Of a stretch of 16,035 nucleotides of DNA, positions 6,238 to 13,848 are shown piece by piece. The position numbers and the translations under genes are program-made. Positions within the stretch are counted from its first letter, which is position 1, and every line of letters starts with the position of its first letter. The notes below the pieces were generated by a model. That model made no database searches, was not told the DNA's origin, and saw only the letters and a list, made by a program, of their open reading frames with translations. The stretch is taken from contig CAMBGL010000016.1 in assembly GCA_945866155.1 (NCBI GenBank), positions 1-16,035 on the forward strand, read 5' to 3'. This DNA is from Bifidobacterium breve. Its GTDB lineage: Bacteria > Actinomycetota > Actinomycetes > Nanopelagicales > Nanopelagicaceae.

Positions 6238-7263
6238 ATGCGTATTGGTGTCCTCACAGGTGGCGGAGATTGCCCAGGTCTTAATGCCGTAATTCGTGCA
6301 GTAGTCCGCAAGGGCGTAAAAGAATACGGTTATGAATTTGTTGGCTTTAGAGATGGTTGGAAGGGTCCACTTGAGGGACTCACAATGGAACTTACTCTTG
6401 CGACAACTCGTGGAATTTTGCCCCGTGGCGGAACGATTCTTGGTTCATCACGCACTAATCCCTTCAAGATTGAAAATGGCGTAGAAAAGATTAAAGAAAA
6501 TCTTGCTAAGGCTGGAATAGACGCTCTCATTGCTATCGGTGGCGAAGATACTCTTGGTGTTGCAACAAAGCTTGATGCACTCGGAGTAAAAGTCATTGGT
6601 GTTCCAAAGACAATCGATAACGATCTCAACAATACTGATTACACATTCGGTTTTGATACTTCAGTAAATATTGCCATGGAGGCAATTGATCGCCTTCATA
6701 CAACTGCAGAATCTCACCACCGCGCGCTCGTAGTTGAAGTTATGGGTCGCCACGCAGGTTGGATTGCATTGCACTCTGGAATTGCCGGAGGAGCCGCATG
6801 TATTTTGATTCCAGAAGTAAAATTCTCAGTCGATAAAGTATGCGAATGGGTCGAATCACGATTCAAGAGCGGCTTTGCACCAATCATCGTTATTGCTGAA
6901 GGTGCTATTCCACAAGATGGCGATATGCAGACCAAAGATCAGACACTTGATGCATTCGGTCACGTAAAACTATCTGGAATTGGCGAATGGCTTTCAGCCC
7001 AAATTGAAGCAAAGACTGGCAAAGAAGCTCGCACATCAGTACTTGGACATATCCAACGCGGTGGAACACCATCAGCATTTGACCGAGTCCTTGCTACTCG
7101 CTTTGGTCTTCATGCAATTACAGCAGTTCACGAAGGCGACTTTGGCAAGATGGTTGCACTGCATGGCACCACTATTGCCCGCGTCCCATTGGCATCGGCT
7201 ACTGAGAAGCTAAAGACAGTTCCAGTTGAGATGTATAAAGAGTCAGAGATTTTCTTTGGATAA
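6238..7263 (+). CDS. pfkA: 6-phosphofructokinase, probably pyrophosphate-dependent
   Basis: This enzyme phosphorylates fructose 6-phosphate at C1 in glycolysis. The 341-residue protein matches the PFK family, and its numbering runs almost in step with the E. coli enzyme: GGGDCPGLN (8-16), Arg72, GGED (101-104), PKTIDND (123-129) with catalytic Asp127, Arg162, and MGRHAGW (169-175). Residues 104 and 124 separate ATP enzymes (Gly104) from PPi enzymes (Asp104 with Lys124). Here they are Asp and Lys, as in the PPi-dependent PFK of Amycolatopsis, whereas ATP-dependent actinobacterial enzymes carry GGEG. A PPi-dependent, reversible enzyme is therefore predicted. The start has a good GGAG site 8 nt upstream. 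The gene is divergent from xylB and followed by aroG after 42 bp. Confidence 0.93.
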   Translation: MRIGVLTGGGDCPGLNAVIRAVVRKGVKEYGYEFVGFRDGWKGPLEGLTMELTLATTRGILPRGGTILGSSRTNPFKIENGVEKIKENLAKAGIDALIAIGGEDTLGVATKLDALGVKVIGVPKTIDNDLNNTDYTFGFDTSVNIAMEAIDRLHTTAESHHRALVVEVMGRHAGWIALHSGIAGGAACILIPEVKFSVDKVCEWVESRFKSGFAPIIVIAEGAIPQDGDMQTKDQTLDAFGHVKLSGIGEWLSAQIEAKTGKEARTSVLGHIQRGGTPSAFDRVLATRFGLHAITAVHEGDFGKMVALHGTTIARVPLASATEKLKTVPVEMYKESEIFFG

Positions 7264-7278
7264 TCGCACCCCGCGATT
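7262..7278 (+). terminator. Short hairpin at the pfkA stop, weak terminator candidate
   Basis: AATCGC (7262-7267) pairs perfectly with GCGATT (7273-7278) around an ACCCC loop, starting inside the pfkA stop codon. No T-run follows, so efficient intrinsic termination is doubtful. It may only stabilise the mRNA end. Confidence 0.25.
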
Positions 7279-7292
7279 GCCAATGAATCTTC

Positions 7293-7298
7293 TATTCT
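7293..7298 (+). promoter_or_regulatory. Candidate -10 element for leaderless aroG mRNA
   Basis: TATTCT ends 7 nt before the aroG ATG and no Shine-Dalgarno lies between. The spacing fits transcription starting at the A of the ATG. A clear -35 box is not seen. Confidence 0.5.
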
Positions 7299-7305
7299 TA
7301 TCCCT

Positions 7306-8649
7306 ATGAGCACTTTAGATAATCTCTTCACTCCTGGCCTTGTCGCTGCCCAGCAACCGCAATGGCCAGGAGGTCCTGAAGGTGCAGCAATCAAAAGTGC
7401 CGTCGCAGAACTCAAATCTTTTCCACCACTTGTCTTTGCTGGTGAATGTGACAATCTAAAAGCACAGATTGCAGAAGCAGCAGCAGGTCGTGCATTCTGG
7501 TTACAAGGTGGAGATTGCGCAGAAACTTTTAGTGGCGCAACTGCAGATTCAATTCGCAATCGCATCAAGACTATTCTTCAAATGGCTGCAGTTTTGCAGT
7601 ATCACTCAAGCCTGCCGGTAGTAAAAGTTGGCCGTATGGCCGGTCAGTTCGCCAAACCTCGTTCTAACGATATGGAAACTCGTGGAGATGTAACACTTCC
7701 TGCATATCGCGGAGATGCGGTCAATGATCTCGAATTTACTGAGAAGTCTCGTACCCCGGATCCAAACCGTTTAGTACGCGTCTACAACACATCGGCCTCA
7801 ACGCTCAATCTTGTGCGCGCATTTACGCAAGGTGGTTTCGCTGATCTTCGTCAGGTACACGAATGGAATAAGGGATTTATCCGTGATTCATCCGTTGGCG
7901 AACGCTATGAAAAGATGGCGAATGAGATTGGACGCGCACTCTCTTTCATGAAATCTGCAGGAGTTGATCCTGAGGCTTTCAAGACTGTTGATTTCTATTC
8001 AAGTCATGAAGCACTCATCCTTGAATACGAGAAGGCGCTGACTCGTATCGATTCACGAACTGGTGATCCATATGACGTATCTGGCCACTTCATTTGGATT
8101 GGTGAGCGCACTCGTCAACTCGATGGCGCACATGTTGATTTTGCATCAAAGGTAAGAAATCCAATTGGAATAAAGCTTGGACCTAAATCAAGCGTTGCAG
8201 ATGCACTTGCTCTCATTGAAAAACTTGATCCTAATCGCGAACCAGGTCGAATCACTTTGATTACTCGTATGGGTGCGGGCAAGATTCGCGAAGTACTACC
8301 TGCTCTTGTTGAAGGTGTTACAAAATCTGGCGCGCAGGTTTTGTGGGTATGCGATCCAATGCATGGCAATACCTATGAAGCCCCAACAGGTTATAAGACA
8401 CGTAGTTTTGATGATGTTATGGATGAAGTAAAGGGCTTCTTTGAAGTTCACAAAGCACTCGGTACTCATCCAGGCGGAATTCATATTGAACTCACCGGCG
8501 ACGATGTCACTGAATGTGTTGGTGGTGGAGAACAGATTTCACATGAGGATCTATCGACACGCTATGAGACCGCGTGCGACCCACGACTCAATCATGCCCA
8601 ATCGCTAGAGCTCGCATTTTTGGTTGCGGAGATGCTTCGCGACCGCTAA
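7306..8649 (+). CDS. aroG: Class II 3-deoxy-D-arabino-heptulosonate 7-phosphate synthase
   Basis: This enzyme catalyses the first step of the shikimate pathway, condensing phosphoenolpyruvate with erythrose 4-phosphate. It is the class II (plant/mycobacterial) type, 447 residues. Motifs in order are LQGGDCAE (66-73), KVGRMAGQFAKPRS (107-120), RVYNTSASTLNLVRA (158-172), DPMHGNT (350-356), HIELTGDDVTECVGG (393-407) and YETACDPRLNH (420-430). The expected metal ligands Cys71, His353, Glu395 and Asp425 are all present and sit 16 positions below those of the M. tuberculosis enzyme. Erythrose 4-phosphate comes from the pentose phosphate pathway, which xylulokinase also feeds. Association with a PASTA kinase gene in the same neighbourhood is also seen in mycobacteria and streptomycetes. 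Confidence 0.97.
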   Translation: MSTLDNLFTPGLVAAQQPQWPGGPEGAAIKSAVAELKSFPPLVFAGECDNLKAQIAEAAAGRAFWLQGGDCAETFSGATADSIRNRIKTILQMAAVLQYHSSLPVVKVGRMAGQFAKPRSNDMETRGDVTLPAYRGDAVNDLEFTEKSRTPDPNRLVRVYNTSASTLNLVRAFTQGGFADLRQVHEWNKGFIRDSSVGERYEKMANEIGRALSFMKSAGVDPEAFKTVDFYSSHEALILEYEKALTRIDSRTGDPYDVSGHFIWIGERTRQLDGAHVDFASKVRNPIGIKLGPKSSVADALALIEKLDPNREPGRITLITRMGAGKIREVLPALVEGVTKSGAQVLWVCDPMHGNTYEAPTGYKTRSFDDVMDEVKGFFEVHKALGTHPGGIHIELTGDDVTECVGGGEQISHEDLSTRYETACDPRLNHAQSLELAFLVAEMLRDR

Positions 8650-8652
8650 TTT
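8647..8652 (+). promoter_or_regulatory. Candidate -10 element for ogt overlapping the aroG stop
   Basis: TAATTT begins with the TAA stop codon of aroG and ends 7 nt before the GTG start of ogt. No Shine-Dalgarno is present. The spacing is the same as for aroG and pknL, which suggests a leaderless ogt mRNA. Confidence 0.45.
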
Positions 8653-8659
8653 TGTCTTT

Positions 8660-9154
8660 GTGACACTCCTTCTGACATCTCACAAGACGCCAATTGGAAC
8701 TCTCAATATTATTGCTGATGAAGATATTGTTTTAGGTATAAATCTTTCAAATATCACAGCACTGAAAGCTTCACTTGATTCAGATGATCAACTTCGTGAG
8801 ATGAAGAGTGTGAAGGCAATTCCTAAAATAAGTGAATTACTCAATGATTATTTTGATGGAGATATCTCTGCAATTAATGCAATCAAAGTTCGCCAGCCTG
8901 GAGCTCATTTTTCACAAGCTGCCTGGAAGGCAATGCGCAAAGTCAGCGCTGGAAAAGTTATCTCCTATGCAGACCTTGCATCTCGCGCTGGAAGTCCTGA
9001 TGCGGTGCGCGCCGCAGGAAGTGCATGCGCAAAGAATGCGATTATGTTAGTAGTTCCATGCCATCGAATTGTGAAAACTGGTGGAGCTCTTGGAAATTAT
9101 GCCTATGGATTAGATAAGAAAGAATGGCTACTAAGCCACGAGGGCTTTCTTTAG
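8660..9154 (+). CDS. ogt: Methylated-DNA-[protein]-cysteine S-methyltransferase
   Basis: A suicide repair protein that takes the methyl group from O6-methylguanine onto its own cysteine. With the GTG start at 8660 the product has 164 residues: a short N-terminal domain (to about 80), then SQAAWKAMRKVSAGKVISYADLA, the DNA-binding helix region with ...DAVRAAGSACAKN, the acceptor site VPCHRIV (Cys134), and the C-terminal GLDKKEWLLSHEG. An upstream in-frame ATG at 8624 would add 12 residues that lie inside aroG and do not look like the family N terminus, so the GTG is preferred. The 3' end overlaps the convergent ltaE gene by 24 bp. Confidence 0.92.
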   Translation: MTLLLTSHKTPIGTLNIIADEDIVLGINLSNITALKASLDSDDQLREMKSVKAIPKISELLNDYFDGDISAINAIKVRQPGAHFSQAAWKAMRKVSAGKVISYADLASRAGSPDAVRAAGSACAKNAIMLVVPCHRIVKTGGALGNYAYGLDKKEWLLSHEGFL

Positions 9155-10162
9155 GATTTCAATTGCTTCATCGCATTGCGCATCATCAAAATTCATATGA
9201 GTTACTAAGCGTGCATATTTTGGTCCAAGTGCGCTAATTAGTAACCCTTGAGCCTTGCATCGCGTTGCAAGTTCGGAAGCTGAGATTGGTAGAGAAGAAA
9301 GATCTAGTCCCACGATATTTGTTTCTACAGTTGAAGGATCAATAAGTGTTGAATCAACACCAGAGAGTGCAAGAGCTAATTTTTTTGCTCGGCTATGATC
9401 CTGCGCTAAGCGATCTATGTTGTTATCTAGTGCGTAATGACCAGCTGCTGCGAGAATTCCAATTTGGCGCATACCTGCGCCATAGCGCTTTCGCCATACA
9501 CGTGATTTTGTAATGCGCTCTTTTGTTGAAAGCATGACCGAACCAACTGGAGCCCCCAGGCCCTTAGAGAGACAGACGCTGATTGTTTCGAAATATTTTC
9601 CATATTCAAGGAATGAGACTCCACTTGCAACATGGGCATTCCAAAGGCGTGCACCATCTAGGTGTAAGTGCACTCCCAACTTAGATGCCCCTGCATGCAG
9701 TTCTTTTATTTGATCAATAGGTTGAACTGTTCCGCCACCAAAGTTATGAGTATTTTCGACAGCGATTGCAGTCGTAGAAACTAAATAAGGACCTGAATCA
9801 GGTCTGGCTATCTCAAGTGCGTCGGATGCCTTCAGCAAACCGTTACGCGCTGGCCATGTGCGAGTTGTGATTCCACTAAATACTGCGGCAGCGCCGAGTT
9901 CTGCGCGAACAATATGAGAATTTGTCTCAGCGATTAATTCTTCGCCGGGGGAGACTAAAGAGCGAATAGATAATTGATTTGCGAGTGAGCCCGTTGGCGT
10001 AAATAGCCCAGCCTCTTTTCCAAAGAGTGCAGCAACACGTTCCTCGAGTGAATTAGCAGTTGGATCATCGCTATAGACATCATCGCCTACTGGGGCAGAA
10101 GCAATTGCTTCACGCATTCCTTGGTCTGGGACGGTAACTGTGTCAGAGCGAAGATCAATCAT
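9131..10162 (-). CDS. ltaE: Low-specificity L-threonine aldolase
   Basis: A PLP enzyme that splits L-threonine or allo-threonine into glycine and acetaldehyde. The 343-residue protein starts with the typical MIDLRSDTVTVP, followed by VGDDVYSDDPTANSLEE, FTPTGSLANQLS, His83 in the NSHIVRAELG segment, HLDGARLWNA (167-176, cofactor- and substrate-binding Asp169 and Arg172), and SVCLSKGLGAPVGS with the PLP lysine at 200. The length is typical. It lies 9 bp downstream of a DMT transporter on the same strand. TAGGCT, 6 nt before the ATG, overlaps the transporter's TAG stop and could allow leaderless initiation. Its 3' end overlaps ogt. Confidence 0.94.
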   Translation of the reverse strand: MIDLRSDTVTVPDQGMREAIASAPVGDDVYSDDPTANSLEERVAALFGKEAGLFTPTGSLANQLSIRSLVSPGEELIAETNSHIVRAELGAAAVFSGITTRTWPARNGLLKASDALEIARPDSGPYLVSTTAIAVENTHNFGGGTVQPIDQIKELHAGASKLGVHLHLDGARLWNAHVASGVSFLEYGKYFETISVCLSKGLGAPVGSVMLSTKERITKSRVWRKRYGAGMRQIGILAAAGHYALDNNIDRLAQDHSRAKKLALALSGVDSTLIDPSTVETNIVGLDLSSLPISASELATRCKAQGLLISALGPKYARLVTHMNFDDAQCDEAIEILKKALVA

Positions 10163-10168
10163 GTGATG

Positions 10169-10174
10169 AGCCTA
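10169..10174 (-). promoter_or_regulatory. Candidate -10 element for ltaE overlapping the transporter stop
   Basis: TAGGCT on the minus strand begins with the TAG stop of the upstream transporter gene and ends 6 nt before the ltaE ATG. It is similar to the arrangement at aroG-ogt. It could supplement read-through from the operon. Confidence 0.35.
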
Positions 10175-11038
10175 TTTCTCTTCACGCATAACAATCAAAT
10201 ACATGGCAACAACGACCATGATTCCACCGATTGAGTTTTGAAGACTCAAGCTCTCTCCACCAACTAGAACTGCAAAGATTGCAGCAAATACAACTTCCAT
10301 CGTGAGAATGACAGCAACTTTTGTTGCGCTCATATGAGCCTGCGCCCATGTCTGGACGATAAATGCGATCGCAGTAGCAAATACAGCAGTGAAAATTACG
10401 ACTGCCCATACGCCATTATCTGGAGGCAGTGAATAGCCTTCAAAAGCAGAACCAATACCAGCAACAATCGCGCACATTGCCAGCTGCACAACCGTCATTG
10501 CGTAGGTATCGCGACCATTACTCCATCGGCTCAAAGCAACAATATGGAGAGCAAATGTAATTGCACTTCCGAGGACGAGTAATTCGCCAAATCCGACAGA
10601 CCATCCACGGATAGATAAAAGACCAAGACCAATAGTTGCGATGAATACACAAATCCATGTAAATCGTGTTACGCGTTCTCTAAAAAATAGTGATGCAATC
10701 AAAGGTGTAAGAACAATATATAGACCAGTTACAAAACCAGTAATAGCAGCCCCTGTACGAGCAAGTCCCAGAGTTTGAAGAATGTAGCCGCTACCGAGGA
10801 ATAGACCAGCTGCTCCGCCGCGAAGTAAAAGGTCTTTGGTAAAAAACTGGATTACCTTCGGTTTGATTGCAACCATAACAATGACTGCTAAGCCAAAACG
10901 TGTAAATAGAAAGTTATTTACACTCTGTCGCTCGATAGCATCCTTCATCACAACAAATGAAAAGCCCCAAGCAATAGAGACTGTGAGCAAGGCCCACGGA
11001 GCCATTTTTAGCTTGTAGGCATGTTTCGCTGTGCTCAT
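10172..11038 (-). CDS. EamA-family (DMT) transporter
   Basis: This 288-residue protein has about ten hydrophobic segments forming two EamA repeats. Typical stretches are SIAWGFSFVVMKDAI near the N terminus, LQTLGLARTGAAITGFVTGLYIVLTPLIA in the first half, and VQTWAQAHMSATKVAVILTMEVVFAAIF in the second. The short basic N terminus (about 12 residues) suggests that end is cytoplasmic. The family exports or imports small metabolites; the substrate is not predictable here. Its ATG overlaps the nfo stop (ATGA), so the two are translationally coupled, and ltaE follows after 9 bp. It is only distantly related to the other DMT transporter in the window, so they are not a recent duplication. Confidence 0.89.
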   Translation of the reverse strand: MSTAKHAYKLKMAPWALLTVSIAWGFSFVVMKDAIERQSVNNFLFTRFGLAVIVMVAIKPKVIQFFTKDLLLRGGAAGLFLGSGYILQTLGLARTGAAITGFVTGLYIVLTPLIASLFFRERVTRFTWICVFIATIGLGLLSIRGWSVGFGELLVLGSAITFALHIVALSRWSNGRDTYAMTVVQLAMCAIVAGIGSAFEGYSLPPDNGVWAVVIFTAVFATAIAFIVQTWAQAHMSATKVAVILTMEVVFAAIFAVLVGGESLSLQNSIGGIMVVVAMYLIVMREEK

Positions 11039-11907
11039 TTGGAATCTCGTAATTCTTTTAGTAATTCAATTTCAGGGCCATGTGCAGGTTCCATGCCAGG
11101 AGTTTCAAGAATCAATGGAACATTCTTCACCGCTGGGTGAGCAAGGAGTTCTCTAAATGGCTCTACGCCAATTTTTCCTTGACCAATATTTGCATGGCGA
11201 TCCTTGAGAGCGCCACACACATCCATGGAATCATTTGCATGAATGAGTTGGAAACGCTCCAGCCCAGCAATTTCAATGAGTAAATCGATTGTTTGCGTCA
11301 TCCCGCCCTTTTTGGCAATGTCATGGCCTGCAGCAAAAACATGACATGTATCAAGACAGATTCCAACTTTTGGGTGATATTCGAGTGCTTTGAGATAGTT
11401 CTCTAAGTCATCCAATTTCTTTACTAAAGACTGACCTTGACCAGCAGTTGGCTCAAGTAATAAGAATGGCGCATCATCTCCTAGCGCATTGAGTACAGGC
11501 ATCATTCCTTCGTGAATCTGTTTCCAAGCATTATCTACATGGTCTTCATTGACTGCAGATCCGGTATGGATAACGACACCTCGAGCACCAACTTCTGCGC
11601 CACGTTTCAAAGAGTAGGCAGTTGAAGCGAGTGAATTTACATATGTGTTTTCAGTAGGTGATCCTAAATTTATAAGAAAAGATGCATGAACGTATGTGTA
11701 GATATCTAGCTCTGCAGCTTTTGTGCGAAACTCTTCATCAGCTTCTGGATTGGGTGTTGATTGCGCCCAACCGCGAGGATTTGAGGCAAAAATTTGAATC
11801 GCATCAGCACCAATAGTTTGGGCATATCCAAGGGAGCGTTTGACCATTCCACCAGAAGTTGGAGTGTGTGCGCCTAGACGAGTTTTTGTTTTAGCTGCTG
11901 GAGACAT
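11035..11907 (-). CDS. nfo: Endonuclease IV (AP endonuclease)
   Basis: This zinc enzyme cuts DNA 5' to abasic sites in base-excision repair. The 290-residue TIM-barrel protein begins LGAHTPTSGG and carries every expected metal ligand: His74 (VHASFLINL), His114, Glu152 (LLEPTAGQG), Asp186 and His189 (CLDTCH), His223 (IHANDS), Asp236 and His238 (DRHANIGQG) and Glu268 (LILETPG). It starts 4 nt after the stop of the PASTA kinase gene, with TAGGG within that gene's end as ribosome binding site, and overlaps the following transporter by 4 bp. The minus-strand genes from pknL to ltaE therefore look like one operon. Confidence 0.97.
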   Translation of the reverse strand: MSPAAKTKTRLGAHTPTSGGMVKRSLGYAQTIGADAIQIFASNPRGWAQSTPNPEADEEFRTKAAELDIYTYVHASFLINLGSPTENTYVNSLASTAYSLKRGAEVGARGVVIHTGSAVNEDHVDNAWKQIHEGMMPVLNALGDDAPFLLLEPTAGQGQSLVKKLDDLENYLKALEYHPKVGICLDTCHVFAAGHDIAKKGGMTQTIDLLIEIAGLERFQLIHANDSMDVCGALKDRHANIGQGKIGVEPFRELLAHPAVKNVPLILETPGMEPAHGPEIELLKELRDSK

Positions 11908-11911
11908 TTGC

Positions 11912-13792
11912 TTACCCTACTGTGATGACCACCGTGCTGCCACGTTTTACCTTCGTGCCAACTTTAGGGGCAATATTTGTAACACTCTTCACACTCTTTT
12001 TACCCATTTTCTTCACAGTGACTTTGAGTTCTAGATCCTTGAGCGCCCTGACTGCCTTTGATTCAGGTAGCGAATAGATATTTGGAATATAGACATATTG
12101 CGAACCTTTGGAGATTATGATGGTGATTTCTGCACCTTTATTAGCAGGTGTAGTGCCATGTGGACTCTGCGAAATTACTCCACCAGATAAAACACTCTCG
12201 TTGAATTCATACGTTGAATTGACATCAAATCCTGCTTCCGTCAATTCATTGAGTGCTTGTTCGCCACTCTTACCTAAATAAGAAGATAGAGCAATTTTCT
12301 CAATTCCTTTACTGACAATAATGTTAATTACAGTACTTCTCTTTACCGATTCACCGCTTACGGGAGATGCAGCAATTACAAACCCGGCAGGAATAGTTGA
12401 ACTAAAACTTTCTGTAAGTGCACCAAAACGAAGTGGATATTTCTCGATTGTCTTTTGTGCAGCTTCGGCAGTCAGTCCCTGAAGATTTGGAACCCTATAT
12501 CTCTCTGGGCCCTTTGAAATAGTTAGTTTTACCGAACCCCCGGCAGCTACTCGGCCACCTCCTGCAGGGTCGGAAGAAATAATCTTTCCCTTACCAATTT
12601 CTTCATCAAAAACATTCTGACTTACTTCAGCAGTAATTCCTAGAGTAGAGAAAGCGCTCGTCGCATCATCGAGAGTGCCACCAATGACAGATGGAACTAC
12701 AACTCTTGAACCAGGACCAACGAGTGCGTACCAACCACCAACTCCCATTGTTACCGCAAGGAAAAATGCAATCCAACGATTCCTGCGAACACGCCTACTT
12801 GTCTTTTTCTTCTTAGCGCGAATTGCTGCTGTGGATTCCTTTGGAATTGATTCTTCTCTCACTGGTTCTTTCTTTTTTTCACGCTTATTTTCTTTCGTAA
12901 CCGGAACGGGCAAATCGAGCTCTAGGCTCATTTGATTTCGCGCCGGATCGATCACTCCCAAGATCTTTTGTAATTCAGAGAGAAATTCAGCAGCATCGCG
13001 TGGGCGGTCATCTGGGTTCGAACTTGTAGCGCGAAGAATAAGAGCATCTAGTGCTGGCGGTACATCTTTTCGTTTTGTGCTTACTGCCGGGACTTTCTCG
13101 TTGACGTGCATATATGCAATTTGAATTGGCGTTTCGCCGGGGAAGGGTTTTTCGCCAGTAAGCATCTCAAATGCAACGATTCCTGTTGCATAGACATCGC
13201 TTCGAGAATCTGCGACACCTCTCTGTACTTGTTCGGGGGAGAGATATGAAACGCTACCTAAAATAATGCTGGATTCTGCAGTCATCGTGGTACCAAGTAG
13301 AGCTCCACGCGCTAATCCAAAATCTGCAATTTTTACTCGGCCCTCTTTTGAAATCAAGATATTTTCAGGCTTTATATCGCGGTGAACAATTCCTATTCGG
13401 TGAGCGGCGGCGAGTGCACTAAGAATTGGAGTTAGATAGTTGAGAGCATCTTTGACATCAAATCGACCACGTTCAAAGATAAAGTCACGAAGCGTATGGC
13501 CCTCAATCAATTCCATAACTAAGAAGACTGCAGGGGCACCACTTTGATTCCAACCTTGATCTTGCACAGCAACAATATTGGGATGAGATAGCGCCGCCGC
13601 TGCTTTTGCTTCTCGAATAAAACGTCCAACAAATTCTTCATCCTGGGCGAGATGTGGATGCATAATCTTGACTGCAACCTTGCGATCTAATCGAGTATCA
13701 AGTGCTTCATAGATAACAGCCATGCCACCGTTAGCAATCTGGCGAATGAGCTGATAACGCCCATCAATGAGTTCGCCGGCGAGGTCTGACAT
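11912..13792 (-). CDS. pknL: PASTA-domain Ser/Thr protein kinase (PknL/PkaF-like)
   Basis: A membrane Hanks-type kinase with an extracellular sensor that probably binds peptidoglycan or lipid II fragments. With the ATG at 13792 it has 626 residues. The kinase domain is about 13-278: glycine loop IANGGMAVIYEA, Lys42, HRDIKPEN (137-144), DFG (157-159) and YLSPEQ (183-188). A long Lys/Arg/Glu-rich linker (about 298-337) leads to one membrane segment (about 339-357), then four PASTA repeats (about 362-428, 429-496, 497-563, 564-626). An in-frame upstream start at 13843 would add 17 residues before the conserved GRYQL start, so 13792 is preferred; TAAAAT 7 nt upstream supports a leaderless mRNA. 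A PASTA kinase near the class II aroG matches the pknL (M. tuberculosis) and pkaF (Streptomyces) contexts. The exact orthology is inferred. Confidence 0.92.
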   Translation of the reverse strand: MSDLAGELIDGRYQLIRQIANGGMAVIYEALDTRLDRKVAVKIMHPHLAQDEEFVGRFIREAKAAAALSHPNIVAVQDQGWNQSGAPAVFLVMELIEGHTLRDFIFERGRFDVKDALNYLTPILSALAAAHRIGIVHRDIKPENILISKEGRVKIADFGLARGALLGTTMTAESSIILGSVSYLSPEQVQRGVADSRSDVYATGIVAFEMLTGEKPFPGETPIQIAYMHVNEKVPAVSTKRKDVPPALDALILRATSSNPDDRPRDAAEFLSELQKILGVIDPARNQMSLELDLPVPVTKENKREKKKEPVREESIPKESTAAIRAKKKKTSRRVRRNRWIAFFLAVTMGVGGWYALVGPGSRVVVPSVIGGTLDDATSAFSTLGITAEVSQNVFDEEIGKGKIISSDPAGGGRVAAGGSVKLTISKGPERYRVPNLQGLTAEAAQKTIEKYPLRFGALTESFSSTIPAGFVIAASPVSGESVKRSTVINIIVSKGIEKIALSSYLGKSGEQALNELTEAGFDVNSTYEFNESVLSGGVISQSPHGTTPANKGAEITIIISKGSQYVYIPNIYSLPESKAVRALKDLELKVTVKKMGKKSVKSVTNIAPKVGTKVKRGSTVVITVG

Positions 13793-13799
13793 ATATGAG

Positions 13800-13805
13800 A
13801 TTTTA
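13800..13805 (-). promoter_or_regulatory. Candidate -10 element for leaderless pknL mRNA
   Basis: TAAAAT on the minus strand ends 7 nt before the preferred ATG at 13792. The seven bases between (CTCATAT) hold no Shine-Dalgarno. This also supports 13792 over the longer start at 13843. Confidence 0.5.
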
Positions 13806-13848
13806 GAGAAGAAGGCGTTCGAGTAGGTGATGGGCGCGCCCAATATTG

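Noticed and set aside
8624..8659. Longer ogt start at the ATG at 8624
   Set aside because: It would lie inside aroG, adds residues atypical for the family and lacks a ribosome binding site; the GTG at 8660 has a leaderless-type -10 at the right distance.
3823..11038. The two DMT transporters as a flanking duplication marking a mobile segment
   Set aside because: The two proteins share only family-level features, and no direct or inverted DNA repeats, integrase or tRNA border the region.
13793..13843. Longer pknL start at 13843
   Set aside because: The 17 extra residues precede the normal kinase N terminus and show no conserved feature; the ATG at 13792 has a TAAAAT box at leaderless spacing.
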